This document shows, piece after piece, positions 1 through 10,540 of a stretch of DNA of 64,000 nucleotides. Each line of letters opens with the position of its first letter. Positions within the stretch are counted from its first letter, which is position 1. The stretch is taken from the NCBI GenBank assembly GCA_963210315.1, contig OY723307.1, positions 744,001 to 808,000 of the forward strand, in the 5' to 3' direction. The translations under genes and the position numbers were made by a program. The stretch is from Rhynchopus euleeides (Eukaryota > Euglenozoa > Diplonemea > Diplonemida > Diplonemidae). The notes below the pieces were generated by a model, which did no database searches, was not told where the DNA came from, and saw only the letters and a list, made by a program, of their open reading frames with translations.

Positions 1-928
1 GCCGTGCCCCGCGGAGGGAGACAGAGCCTTCGAGGTTTGCAGCAGGGGTGGATTCCGTGTCGCTCTCCAGAGAGGACCCCTCTGTGGTGCGCTCGCTTTG
101 GGAGTCGAGCTCCATATCCTGGGTGATGGTGCTGCAGCGGCAGGTGCTCTGCTCCAGAACACGCAGAGGCGGTGGGGAAGGAGCACCCCCGCGCACCGGG
201 GTGGGCTGAGCCACGCCGAGGCCCGCAGCAGCGCCGCCGCCGCCACCGCCACCTCCTGCGGTAGGCCTCAGGGAGATGGGGAGCAGCGTGCCCCCCAGCG
301 CGGCCTCGCAGAGGTACCCCTTCTCGGCACCCACCACGCGGCGCTGGTCGCCCCGAGGCGAGAGGAGGCGGTGCCCCGCCGGGTGGTGCTGCTGCCTCCC
401 CAAGGGTGTCGTCGGGCTGCCCGGGGTAGCGACGGGTCGGTGGAGGTGGAGGTGTTGGTGTGCCTGGTGTGCCTGGTGTGGCTGGTGCTGCTGGCCCCGC
501 CGGGGAGGCGGCGGCGGCGGCGCTGCGGGGGTGAGGAGCGCGCCGTCCTGATCCCCCGTGCCGCCGCTGGGGTGGCGGCGGAGGGGCTGCTGTTGCGGCG
601 GCTGCTGCGGGCCCCGCCGCTGCTGCGGTGTGGCGGCGAAGCCACCACGCCCGGCACGACCCCCGCCGCCGCCACCACGCTGGAGCAGGAGCAGCACCTC
701 GCGGGACACCTGGTAGCCCCGCCCGCCGCGGGGGGAGGCGCGTGTGGCGACTGCGGCGGGTGTGGGTGTGGGTGTGGGTGTGGGTGCGGCGGCGGTGTCA
801 GGGCAGCCCACCCCCTGCGCCGGCGCGTCTACAGACACATCGGCGGAGGGGGCTGTGGTGGGGCCCGCTGCGGAGGCGAGGCGGAGGAGCTCGGCCCGGC
901 TTGTGTCGTACCGCTCACCGCGGGGCAT
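1..928 (-). CDS. Low-complexity Pro/Gln/Gly-rich protein, C-terminus beyond window
   Basis: Reading the minus strand from an ATG at 926-928, the frame stays open to position 1, so at least 309 codons are present and the end lies outside the window. The first residues are MPRGERYDTSRAELLRLAS. Then come Thr-Pro repeats near residue 50, a Gly/Arg-rich stretch, poly-Gln/Pro and His-Gln repeats near residues 120-190, and an acidic Ser/Thr-rich tail. The N-terminal Tyr...Leu-Leu helix resembles eIF4E-binding peptides, but Tyr-Leu spacing is seven residues instead of the usual five, so I do not call it one. The composition suggests a largely disordered regulatory or RNA-associated protein. A pyrimidine-rich tract followed by AG lies upstream at about 1,020-1,100. 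Shorter overlapping frames on the plus strand are the same GC-rich low complexity read backwards. Confidence 0.6.
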   Translation of the reverse strand, partial: MPRGERYDTSRAELLRLASAAGPTTAPSADVSVDAPAQGVGCPDTAAAPTPTPTPTPAAVATRASPRGGRGYQVSREVLLLLQRGGGGGGRAGRGGFAATPQQRRGPQQPPQQQPLRRHPSGGTGDQDGALLTPAAPPPPPPRRGQQHQPHQAHQAHQHLHLHRPVATPGSPTTPLGRQQHHPAGHRLLSPRGDQRRVVGAEKGYLCEAALGGTLLPISLRPTAGGGGGGGGAAAGLGVAQPTPVRGGAPSPPPLRVLEQSTCRCSTITQDMELDSQSERTTEGSSLESDTESTPAANLEGSVSLRGAR

Positions 929-1427
929 GCCTGGCAGGGCCCCGAGAGGGGGCCTGGCGAGGCCTCCTCAGTGCAAGGGCAACCCTCTCCGTGTTGCCCC
1001 TCCCCCCCCCCTGTTGTGTAAGGCTGCGGCAGGTGGTGGGGGGGATGGTGGTGTCGCGGGAGATGAAGACACAGAGAGAGTGAAAGAGAGGGAGGGGAGG
1101 TTCACCGGATATGCGTAAATACTGCGAGAAACAGTTGGCCTCGATGATGTGAATAGTGTTGTGGACGCTTCCGCGGTGGGGTGTTTCGCACACCCCCCCC
1201 CCCCCCCCCCCGGGCGGGTCGGGACATCATGTGTGTCAGTTGTCATAATATGCAACACAGCAACACGCGTCGTATCAGGGGGGGGGGGGGGGGGGGAAAG
1301 GGGGGGAGGGGTGCAGCTGTCCTATCCATTCTAATAATCACCCTTCTTCCCCACGTGTTTAGGCACGGCGTGTAAATGTCGATGCACCATCACCCCCCCT
1401 CCCTCACCACCCCCCCCCCCCCCCGCC
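929..1427. other. Intergenic: 3' side of EF-hand gene and leader of the edge gene
   Basis: This spacer separates two minus-strand genes. It has long homopolymers (C-runs near 1,193-1,211 and 1,410-1,425, G-runs near 1,278-1,296) and a purine-rich stretch at 1,070-1,100 that is a pyrimidine tract on the coding strand. No RNA gene or promoter is recognisable. Confidence 0.5.
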
Positions 1428-1889
1428 TCAGACAGGCTCCGGCGGGAGTGCCAGGAAGACATCCATGTATTCATAGAGGGACAGGCGATCCTTGCCCTGG
1501 AGGCCTGTGGAGTAGAGGAGGTGGTTGAACTCCTTCTCGCGGAGGGCGTCGCCGGCGAGGAGGCAGGCCTGTTTGAGCTCCTCGACGAAGATGTAGCCCG
1601 TCTCCGCCTCGTCCAGCAGTTTGAAGAGGGAGATCATGTCCTGCCGCTCCTGGTCCAGCTTCTGTGAGGTTTGGAACCGGGACAGCATGTCCAGCACGCT
1701 CGCAAAGTTGAGGTACCCGTTCATATTGTAGTCGGGGATGACCGCATCCAGCTCCTCCGGCGTCGCGCTGACACCCGTCAGCCTGATGTAGTCCCCGAGG
1801 CTCTCCACGGGGAGCAGCTCCTTCCGGTTCCCCAGCTTTGCGAACGCCTCCTCATACCGCTTGAACTGCTTGCTGGAGAAGCCGGACAT
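1428..1889 (-). CDS. Calmodulin-like EF-hand protein
   Basis: The product is a 153-residue protein, the length of calmodulin or centrin, and is probably a cytosolic calcium sensor or a light-chain-like subunit of a larger complex. Two EF-hand loops are visible. Residues 93-104 (DEAETGYIFVEE) have the canonical pattern with Asp at position 1, Gly at 6 and Glu at 12. Residues 53-64 (DYNMNGYLNFAS) have Asp-1, Asn-3, Asn-5 and Gly-6 but Ser at position 12, so binding may be weak. The first and fourth hands are degenerate, the last reading GLQGKDRLSLYEY. I chose the ATG at 1,889 because the protein then starts MSGFSSKQFKRYEEAF, as in calmodulin relatives; an upstream in-frame ATG at 1,937 only adds a Pro-rich leader. 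The exact orthologue cannot be named from sequence alone. Confidence 0.85.
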   Translation of the reverse strand: MSGFSSKQFKRYEEAFAKLGNRKELLPVESLGDYIRLTGVSATPEELDAVIPDYNMNGYLNFASVLDMLSRFQTSQKLDQERQDMISLFKLLDEAETGYIFVEELKQACLLAGDALREKEFNHLLYSTGLQGKDRLSLYEYMDVFLALPPEPV

Positions 1890-3684
1890 GGCGGGTGGGG
1901 GTGCCCCGGAGGGGGGAAGGGGCGGCCGGGATACCACCTGCCCTGGGTGGTGTGGGGAGGAGTGTGGTGGAGGATAGCGTGGTGGTGTGGGATCCAGATT
2001 GTCTGCGGCAGTTCAGGGGAGGGAGAGGGAGAGAGAGCTGTGGGATGCTTGGGGGTCAGAACCTCCATCGTTTCGGGTGCGGCAGCGATAAACAGCCGCA
2101 CGACGCTAAACGCCTGCGCTTTCTGTCTGGGAATTCCATTTTTCCGCGTGATTTTTCCACAAAAGAGACACGCCGCGCAACGGTGGGTGTGTGGGACAGA
2201 GCCCACACCTCCAAAGGGCAAGGGAGGGAATGGAAATATGCCGGAAACGGACGGATGTCGATATTTTTATTTGGAATGGTTAGGGGGGGTGGGGTGGGGT
2301 GGGGTGTGGGAGGGAAGCTTTCACTCAGAAATGCAGAGCAGAAGAACACAAGAAGCGAGTCGCCTCACCATCACCAAATGGGCACCGCACTGTTAAACAA
2401 GTCGACACGCAGTCAAGGCCACCTTCCTTCACACCAGTCGTGTGGTGCAGGCTCCCGGGGTCCCCTGCACACACACCGAGCACCTGATCTTCATGTGATC
2501 TCCACTGTTTTCTTCCCACACACACACGTGAATCTTTATAATCATGGTAGAGTGTCAAGCACACTGAGTGCTGCTATATACGCTGCTATTGATGTGATAT
2601 CCCCCCACTATGACACACACCCACTGTCACGACCGCCGCTTATCTAGCTGGCCCGCGACATAATCTATGCCAGGCAGAAATGGTTTTGAATTTTCCCCCC
2701 GGATGATGATGCGCTCTGAACATGCCGCAAAAAAAAGAAACGTTTGACGTAAGGAACCCCTCCCCACCTCCCCGACACGCAGGGGTGCAGGGTCCCCGGA
2801 ATCTCAAAAAAGACCACCCACCCAATCCCCAACCCCCCCCCCCCTCAGCGTTTGGGCTGCACCGAAGTATAGAAACAAAACTCACAGCAGTCGAGAGGGG
2901 GGCGGGAGAGGAGGCGTGTATGATGATTGAAGATGCGTCGCCGGAGGAGGGGGTTTTGATCGTCGAGAGTGAATGGAAAAGCAAGTCTCCCAGCACCTTC
3001 TCACAATGTTAGTCGGGGTGGGGGGGGCGGGGGGGATATACACTCACACGGAATCACATCACGAGGATGTGTGGGAGAGGGGAGGGGAGGGGGGAGGAGG
3101 GAGGAGGGAGCAGCATGCGTATGGTACTTCAGATACCAGGCCTTGCCACCACCACCACCACCCCCACCCCCCCCAGCTCCACACTGCAAACCCAGACACC
3201 CGCCCCGCCGTGCGTAGGCTGGGCTGCTGCGCAGCGGTGCACAACTCACCTGCCACGCAAGCCTTCGTGACCTTCGGGTGGGGGAGGGGAACGTCCCGAA
3301 AGTGTCACTCACAGTTCTACCACTCTGCCTCTGATATGTGTCTTTCGTTAGACTCGTTTCACACACACCCTTTTTCCCTTTTTGGTCACTGCGAGAGCTA
3401 GGCTACTGCACAGACCCATCCTATCCCATTGAAGCGCGTTTCCCCACATAGCAGGGTCGGGAGCAGTACCGAGCATTTCCAGTGACACACAGTGTGGAGG
3501 CCCCCAACAGCGGGGGACTTCCCTAGGGAAAGTGAGAAAAATAGCGGGCCCGGCTTCTCACGGAGTGGGCTCTAGGGGACACTCTGCGATGCCAGCGCGC
3601 TGACCCAAAACTGCAATATCGGGGGTGAGGGCCAGACAAATACGAGAGGAAATGGCGTTCGGAACGACTCCGCCCCTCTGCCCT
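1890..3684. other. Intergenic spacer with repeat fragments
   Basis: About 1.8 kb lies between two minus-strand genes. It holds G/C runs, a (CCA)n-like run at 3,150-3,172, a truncated copy of the 119-bp repeat (2,953-3,014), and at about 2,322-2,395 a diverged copy of the R2 repeat also seen near 11.6 and 21.9 kb. No supported gene lies here. Confidence 0.5.
2953..3014 (-). repeat. Truncated dispersed copy of the 119-bp repeat family (family S)
   Basis: The segment from GTTTTGATCGTCGAG to AATGTTAGTC matches the satellite unit at 5,141-7,163 with a few substitutions, then similarity stops. Read on the minus strand it is cut at the 5' side and keeps the 3' end, next to a C-rich run. Confidence 0.85.
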
Positions 3685-5004
3685 TCACATCTGAACACGC
3701 CTTCTGTACGACGCGCTCCTCAGCACCGCCCCCTCCGAATGCACCTTAACATGCCTCACCGAGCTCTGCACCGCCACCACACCCCCTCTCCCCTGCACCA
3801 CCGCCACCGACCGCATCACCGCCTCCCCCCGCGACACATCCACGGGCCCCACCGCCCTCTGCACCGCACCCAACGCGCCCTTCTCCTCCCCTGCAGCTCC
3901 CCCACGACACTCCTGCCCCCAGAGCAGCTGCAGGGGGAGGGGCGTGGGGCACAGGCCAGCCCCGCAGAGCCCTGCTGACAGGACGAGGGAGGGGGTGTGG
4001 AGGCTGCGGGACTCGAGGAGGAGATCGAGCGCGACAGCGGAGGAGAGGGTTGCTGCGTCGGATTGGAGGGCGGTGGGAAGGCAGAGGAGGGCCCCGGCGG
4101 GGAGGAGGAGGCAGGCGGCGGCGGCGATGGGGGATGCGGAGGAGACGCGGGGGAAGGTGGAAGCGGCTCCGGCAAACCCGATATGGCCCAACGCCGCGGT
4201 GAGGGTCAGGGCGAGGCAGCTCCCCGCAGCGTCCGCCGCAAATCCAACCCTGGCACTCCCCGTCACACCCCCGGCCCCCGCGAGGGCCCGCAGCGCAGCG
4301 AGGTGGATTCCCGCCATGAGGTTGCCCGGAAGAACATCGCGGGAAAACCCCGCCACCGCCCCCACAACGCTCCTCGGCCTCCGCAGGTCAAACCCCCACA
4401 GCCCCCCTCCCGCCTTCGGGAGCCCCTGCGGCGCGACCTCCTCCAGAGGGCGCCCCTCCGAAACACCCTCTCGGATCGCGTCGAGCTGCGCCTCGCTGTA
4501 TCCGCTGTGCCGCGCCAGCCGCTCCGCCACGGAGGGGAGGAGGCGTGCGCTGCCCCTGCCCCCAAGCCACGCCGCGATGACCGCGGGGAGTGTGGTGGAG
4601 AGCACCACGCCAGGGTGGGAGAGGGCAAGGGGTGCCCGGCTGAGGCACAGGTTTGCGGCACAGGTTGCGGCGAGGAGGCGGTAGGCAGTGGTGGGGTGGT
4701 GGGGTCTGGAGGTGGTGGGGTGGAGCGCCGCGCGAAGAGGGAGGACAGATAGTGCGGCGGAGAGGGTGCGGCCCACGCTGCCCTGCAGCATGCGGTGTGC
4801 GGCGGCGGCGGCGGCGGTGGCGGCCATCACGCGCGCGGTGGCTTCGGCATCTCCGGGGCGTGGGGTGAGCAGAGAGGAGAGCGTGGGGGCGGGGGTGGGG
4901 TGGCGGCGGCACAGCCGCCCCAGCACCAACGCCACACACATCAGAAGCCCGGCCCGCGCAGACAGCCGCAGCGCGTGGTGCTCGATGGACATGGCGGGTG
5001 CCAT
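3685..5004 (-). CDS. Predicted multi-pass membrane protein, unknown function
   Basis: The frame encodes about 439 residues from the ATG at 5,004 (MAPAMSIEHHALRLSARAG). A second possible start four codons later at 4,992 gives MSIEHH. A Pro-rich extension upstream (to 5,139) is probably leader. Hydrophobic stretches that could span a membrane occur close to the N-terminus (GLLMCVALVLGRL), in the first half (around LLAATCAANLCLS and LSTTLPAVIAAWLGG), and in the second half (SCLALTLTAALGHIGFAG and AAACLLLPAGALLC). Between them is a hydrophilic segment with a short helical motif (GYSEAQLDAIREGVSEG). The C-terminal ~60 residues are basic and low complexity. I do not recognise the family. Codon choice and strand match its neighbours, so it reads as a host gene. 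Confidence 0.65.
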   Translation of the reverse strand: MAPAMSIEHHALRLSARAGLLMCVALVLGRLCRRHPTPAPTLSSLLTPRPGDAEATARVMAATAAAAAAHRMLQGSVGRTLSAALSVLPLRAALHPTTSRPHHPTTAYRLLAATCAANLCLSRAPLALSHPGVVLSTTLPAVIAAWLGGRGSARLLPSVAERLARHSGYSEAQLDAIREGVSEGRPLEEVAPQGLPKAGGGLWGFDLRRPRSVVGAVAGFSRDVLPGNLMAGIHLAALRALAGAGGVTGSARVGFAADAAGSCLALTLTAALGHIGFAGAASTFPRVSSASPIAAAACLLLPAGALLCLPTALQSDAATLSSAVALDLLLESRSLHTPSLVLSAGLCGAGLCPTPLPLQLLWGQECRGGAAGEEKGALGAVQRAVGPVDVSRGEAVMRSVAVVQGRGGVVAVQSSVRHVKVHSEGAVLRSASYRRRVQM

Positions 5005-5140
5005 GGGGGGGTGAGGAGGAGGAGAGAGAGGAGGGGTGGTGGGTGGTGGTGGCGGTGGCGGTGTGTCTACACCCCCCCCCCCCCCGCCCCACTCCCCCCC
5101 CAGGGAGCCCCAGGGGTGTGGTGGGGCGTGTGGTGTCACC

Positions 5141-7163
5141 TAGCAGGGGGGGTTTGATCGTCGAGAGTGAATGTAAAAGTAAATCTCCCAGCACCTTCTC
5201 GCAATGTTAGTCCTTTTTGTAGTCACTACACCAGATATGTTGTACAAGGCAGACCTACCTAGCAGGGGGGGTTTGATCGTCGAGAGTGAATGTAAAAGTA
5301 AATCTCCCAGCACCTTCTCGCAATGTTAGTCCTTTTTGTAGTCACTACACCAGATATGTTGTACAAGGCAGACCTACCTAGCAGGGGGGGTTTGATCGTC
5401 GAGAGTGAATGTAAAAGTAAATCTCCCAGCACCTTCTCGCAATGTTAGTCCTTTTTGTAGTCACTACACCAGATATGTTGTACAAGGCAGACCTACCTAG
5501 CAGGGGGGGTTTGATCGTCGAGAGTGAATGTAAAAGTAAATCTCCCAGCACCTTCTCGCAATGTTAGTCCTTTTTGTAGTCACTACACCAGATATGTTGT
5601 ACAAGGCAGACCTACCTAGCAGGGGGGGTTTGATCGTCGAGAGTGAATGTAAAAGTAAATCTCCCAGCACCTTCTCGCAATGTTAGTCCTTTTTGTAGTC
5701 ACTACACCAGATATGTTGTACAAGGCAGACCTACCTAGCAGGGGGGGTTTGATCGTCGAGAGTGAATGTAAAAGTAAATCTCCCAGCACCTTCTCGCAAT
5801 GTTAGTCCTTTTTGTAGTCACTACACCAGATATGTTGTACAAGGCAGACCTACCTAGCAGGGGGGGTTTGATCGTCGAGAGTGAATGTAAAAGTAAATCT
5901 CCCAGCACCTTCTCGCAATGTTAGTCCTTTTTGTAGTCACTACACCAGATATGTTGTACAAGGCAGACCTACCTAGCAGGGGGGGTTTGATCGTCGAGAG
6001 TGAATGTAAAAGTAAATCTCCCAGCACCTTCTCGCAATGTTAGTCCTTTTTGTAGTCACTACACCAGATATGTTGTACAAGGCAGACCTACCTAGCAGGG
6101 GGGGTTTGATCGTCGAGAGTGAATGTAAAAGTAAATCTCCCAGCACCTTCTCGCAATGTTAGTCCTTTTTGTAGTCACTACACCAGATATGTTGTACAAG
6201 GCAGACCTACCTAGCAGGGGGGGTTTGATCGTCGAGAGTGAATGTAAAAGTAAATCTCCCAGCACCTTCTCGCAATGTTAGTCCTTTTTGTAGTCACTAC
6301 ACCAGATATGTTGTACAAGGCAGACCTACCTAGCAGGGGGGGTTTGATCGTCGAGAGTGAATGTAAAAGTAAATCTCCCAGCACCTTCTCGCAATGTTAG
6401 TCCTTTTTGTAGTCACTACACCAGATATGTTGTACAAGGCAGACCTACCTAGCAGGGGGGGTTTGATCGTCGAGAGTGAATGTAAAAGTAAATCTCCCAG
6501 CACCTTCTCGCAATGTTAGTCCTTTTTGTAGTCACTACACCAGATATGTTGTACAAGGCAGACCTACCTAGCAGGGGGGGTTTGATCGTCGAGAGTGAAT
6601 GTAAAAGTAAATCTCCCAGCACCTTCTCGCAATGTTAGTCCTTTTTGTAGTCACTACACCAGATATGTTGTACAAGGCAGACCTACCTAGCAGGGGGGGT
6701 TTGATCGTCGAGAGTGAATGTAAAAGTAAATCTCCCAGCACCTTCTCGCAATGTTAGTCCTTTTTGTAGTCACTACACCAGATATGTTGTACAAGGCAGA
6801 CCTACCTAGCAGGGGGGGTTTGATCGTCGAGAGTGAATGTAAAAGTAAATCTCCCAGCACCTTCTCGCAATGTTAGTCCTTTTTGTAGTCACTACACCAG
6901 ATATGTTGTACAAGGCAGACCTACCTAGCAGGGGGGGTTTGATCGTCGAGAGTGAATGTAAAAGTAAATCTCCCAGCACCTTCTCGCAATGTTAGTCCTT
7001 TTTGTAGTCACTACACCAGATATGTTGTACAAGGCAGACCTACCTAGCAGGGGGGGTTTGATCGTCGAGAGTGAATGTAAAAGTAAATCTCCCAGCACCT
7101 TCTCGCAATGTTAGTCCTTTTTGTAGTCACTACACCAGATATGTTGTACAAGGCAGACCTACC
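5141..7163 (-). repeat. Satellite: 17 head-to-tail 119-bp units (family S)
   Basis: The motif TAGCAGGGGGGGTTTGATC recurs every 119 bases from 5,141, and the last unit ends at 7,163, giving 17.0 periods. The units I compared by eye appear identical. Each contains a G-run, TTTGATCGTCGAGAGTGAA, a block ending CAATGTTAGTCC, and CAGATATGTTGTACAAGG. Single or truncated copies elsewhere (2,953; 11,861; 32,840) share the same G-run-side end and the same orientation. On the minus strand a stretch TGGTGTAGTGA resembles a Pol III A box, but I see no convincing B box, so transcription is not claimed. Identity across units implies very recent amplification or homogenisation. It is not a CRISPR array, because there are no variable spacers. 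Confidence 0.95.
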
Positions 7164-7517
7164 TAGCAGGGGGGGGTGATGGAGTGATGGGGTAAGCTCA
7201 TCAAAGACAAAATGTTGCTGTTGGGCATGCTCAAAACTGCTCAGAAAAAAAAGGGGGCATGCAGGGGTGGTGGTGGGAGGGTGGTGGGGAGGGGGGGGGG
7301 GGGGGGGCAGTGTTGTTAAAAACCCGGGCCCCAGAATAAAAACCCCAAAAAACCCAAAAAACCGGGTTTAAACCCTAAAACCGGGTTTAAACCCGGTTTA
7401 AACCGAGTAAAAACCCAGTAGGAAGCTGCAGGGGGTGAACACGCTACGTGCACCGAGCTGGTTTGCGGGAGGGGAGGGGGGCCAGGGAGGGACGCGGCTG
7501 TCCGACTTGTTCAACTT

Positions 7518-7925
7518 TCACAGGTCTTCGTTCATGACCGCGTCATACTTCTCATCGAGAAGTTTACCCCCGAGTTGGTGCCTGCTCGGCAGCTGCTTGA
7601 CATCCATGCTGGGGCGTGTCACCCCGACGGCCTTGAGGAAATGTTCATCCTCAATGATGGAGAGGGGGAGCCGGCAGCCAGTACAAAATCTGCCCAGGCA
7701 TCCACGATCCTCGTCATCTCCGTCTCGCTGGGTCGGGGGGTCGCAACAATCCTGCATTGCCTGGCTGGTTTGGCAGCTGGTTTTGACTTCTTCTGAGAGG
7801 GGTCTCCTCCGGGCGTCGCTGGCGTTACTGGCGTTGCTGGTGATGCTGGTGCTCCTGGCAAATGACCCCACCACGGTTCGGAAAAACGCCGGAAATGCAA
7901 ATTCCGCGAAACTGAAAGCCACCAT
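7518..7925 (-). pseudogene. hAT transposase N-terminal fragment
   Basis: A 135-codon frame contains GRFCTGCRLPLSIIEDEHF followed by VGVTRPSMDVKQLPSR and LLDEKYDAV. This matches the conserved hAT transposase region just after the BED finger, where the family consensus is roughly arFi-GlPfsvVEn-F-P-y-PSR. The rest of the transposase (catalytic core and dimerisation domain) is absent here, so it is a remnant. The upstream part is rich in Ser/Ala and not diagnostic. It sits inside the 1-kb element whose CAGTG ends also point to hAT. Confidence 0.65.
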
Positions 7926-8043
7926 TTTGGGGGTACCAGGGGGACCTCCCCCCCGTACCGGGTACGGTACCTACTCAGATCACTGCCGCCAGCCATTTTG
8001 TACTTGTCTTTGGAGTCTGCGCTGGGATGGTAGAGGTGGTACC

Positions 8044-8188
8044 TAGGGTACCCCGAGAGAATGTCACCCTCGGCCTCCGCTTGGGGGGTGACATTCTTCA
8101 ACGGTTGCCCTGTGTCGCGGATGGGAAGAATGTCACCCCCCCTCGGCCCTGGGCCCTCGAGGGGGTGTCATTCTCTCGGGATACCCTC
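8044..8188. repeat. Palindromic small element M2, copy 1
   Basis: It starts TAGGGTACCCCGAGAGAATG and ends as an imperfect inverse (CATTCTCTCGGGATACCCT), with internal repeated GAATGTCACCC blocks. A second copy at 56,688-56,864 has the same ends and centre. It is a MITE-like foldback element; both copies lie inside hAT-like elements. Confidence 0.8.
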
Positions 8189-9173
8189 GGTAGAGTAAAA
8201 ACCCCCCGCTCCCGCCCCCCACCAAAAAACCGAGTTTAAACCCGAGAAATCTCAGGAATAAAAACCATAAAAACCCAATAAAAACCCGGTTTAAACCCGA
8301 GTTAAGACCCGAGTTTAAACCCACCCTAACAACACTGGGGGGGGGGGGGGCAGCCATCCCCGCTGCTGCCCTTTATGCGTTTTTTTTGTTTTGCAGAGTC
8401 GCGGGCGCACCTCCAATTATGGCCGCTGCTTCGTATGGTTCCCCACACCAGAAACCCCCACCTGCTGCGCTGGTGGGTTTAAGGAATATCCTCCTGGCTA
8501 TATCTGCCCCAACAACCGCGTCGGAAGGGGGGGTGCTGGGCCCAGGGGTGCCGCATCCCTCCCTCCTTGTCTGGCCCCACCCACCACCCGCACTCCCCGG
8601 TTTGCCCCTTTGCTGCTGCTGCTGCTGCTGCTTGCTGCAGCGGATGCAGTGTTTGCATTGAGGGTGCGGGAGGCGAGGGGGGCGGGGCGTGGGAGCAGGG
8701 GGTCCTTTCGGGATGTGCGTCGTGTTCCATGTGGTATGTATTTTTTTTTGTGACTTTTTGTGTCTGAAAACGCAGGAGGGGGCTGATTCTTCCCGGATTT
8801 TTTTCGACGACAGAACACCACCATCCCCACACCGATCTTCTGAGCGGGGGTGTCGGATTTTTAGTGGTTGGGTGGACCGGCAAGAGAGACCCTCTCCGAA
8901 TCCGCAAAACAACCGCAACACCTAGCAGTGCCCCCTCCAGCATCGCGAACAAAACTGTTTGCCGTGTCGCGCACAGATCGTATCCTGGACGCCCTTTATG
9001 GCCACCCCGACATAATTGTCGCGTGATTTTCCTGTAGGGGCCAGCGGGTCGAGGTGGGGAAGGGGGGGCAAGGAAGGGAAGCTTTAGACCCCATCCTGTA
9101 CCCCCTCCCCTCTCGTTACAGACAGCACGACTGCGTAATTCACGCAGCAGCGCGGGTGAAGGTGTGTGTGTGT

Positions 9174-9204
<31 letters not shown>

Positions 9205-10404
9205 GGAGGGGTTGAGGTGGCAAAAAATCGGGGCCTCCTCTGGAACCAAAATAAGTCGTTTTGTCGCGTGACATAGAAGCAGCCCCTTTGAAACTCTTAC
9301 GTCGATTCCCGGGGGGGGGGGGGGGCTGTGCGGGGGGAAGGGTATGTCCCTGTTCCCTCGCCCCCCCCCCCCCCCCCCGCCCCATTTTCTTTTGTCGCAC
9401 GAAAGGAAAACAGCCCAGCAGCAGCAGCAGAATCAGTTCGCCGATAGGATGCACCGAGAGGCAAAGGGAATAAAGCAAACAACGCAACTCTCAAGAAAAG
9501 GAGTTTTGAAATTTCTTCATCTTTTTTTGCACGCAAAAAAAAACGACACAGGTTTAGGCATGCATGAAAAGGGAAAATGATGTTATGAAGGGATCAATGT
9601 ATGAACGAACCGCATCGGTGTGAAGGGTAGGGGGTGGGGAGCGGGGAGTGTGGGGATAGGCAAGTGAGAAGCAGATCCTCGATGGAGAAGAGACGATCGT
9701 TCCTCTAAGAAGGGGGGAGAGCGGGTGGGGTGGGGGTATGGTCAACATGCATCACACTGTACAACAGGGTGGCGGACGGGGCGCTTTGTTGAGCAAGGCA
9801 GGTGTCGCCGGATGCCAAAAAAAAGGGGTGGAAGCTGTCGCTGATAAAACAACCACCGCTTCGAACTCCGCGCTTTCAAACCTGCACAATATTGTTTTTA
9901 CACCCCATCCGTTCCCCACCCCCACCCCCACCCCCATCATATGCGAGAGGGAGAGAGAAAGAGAGAGAGAGTTCAAACAGTAGAAGTGAATACTGACCCC
10001 TCAGCAAGATATGCGTAGCACGCTGTTTTCAACATATCAGACACAGAGTGAGAAGGGGACAGGGTTGAGAACGGGGGTGGGGTGGGGGGGGGGCAAAAAA
10101 AGCCAAAAACAAACAATAACTCAATACATTGCGCCTCAACGATGGGGCGCCGACCTCGGCGCCCCACACCCGCACACCTGGTTGTAATGAGTGAGGAAAC
10201 CCGTGACGTATCGCAGGCTGTCGCAGACCCACTTCGTGTGTGTTGCGTTGCTGAGGTCGTATCGCATATGGGGGGGGGGGGGGGGGTATATGGGGGGTGT
10301 TGCAACGATCCTGCTGCCCTTTGTTCTGCCGATTGAATTCTTCCCGGGTATACCCGGGGGTGGGCCCCACAGCACCACCCACCCGGCCCCCAAAAAAAGA
10401 TAAG

Positions 10405-10540
10405 GCGTTGTTTGTGCGCCAAACCCGGGTGAACAAACCTCACGTTGTTTTGCCTGATGAAGGTTGGTGTGAATGTGCACACAGTCATAGCAACAAGGCA
10501 AGGTAGATTGTGTTTGTCACCCAAAGCGCTGCCAATTATC
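10405..10540. repeat. Dispersed repeat R3, diverged copy
   Basis: TTTGTGCGCCAAACCCGGG, then GCCTGATGA, then CCCAAAGCGCTGCC, in the same order as at 53,686-53,815 and 63,540-63,660, with an inserted segment between blocks. No coding potential is visible, and the origin is unknown. Confidence 0.55.

Larger units (their letters stand above)
7308..8337 (-). mobile_element. hAT-like element inserted in a poly-G run
   Basis: The element begins CAGTGTTGTTA and ends TAACAACACTG, an 11-bp terminal inverted repeat of hAT type, and is directly flanked on both sides by long G-runs. An 8-bp target duplication would therefore be GGGGGGGG and cannot be seen as such. Subterminal regions (7,320-7,425 and 8,225-8,330) are arrays of GGGTTTAAACCC-like palindromic words. 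The interior has a decayed transposase fragment on the minus strand and a small palindromic element at 8,044-8,188. At about 1 kb it is a deleted, non-autonomous copy. Confidence 0.8.

Noticed and set aside
98-1021. Long plus-strand frame of 307 codons
   Set aside because: Very Ala/Gly/Arg-biased with no domain; it is the reverse reading of the minus-strand Pro/Gln-rich gene, which has better composition and a sensible start.
3408-3610. Possible 5S rRNA or snRNA (contains AGCAGGGTCGGG)
   Set aside because: Only this short match resembles 5S; the helix I-V pattern and internal control region do not follow, and no snRNA Sm-type or U6 motif fits.
5141-7163. CRISPR array or spliced-leader RNA array
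   Set aside because: Units are uniform without spacers, so not CRISPR. No known kinetoplastid or diplonemid leader sequence was seen in the unit, so a leader gene is not claimed.
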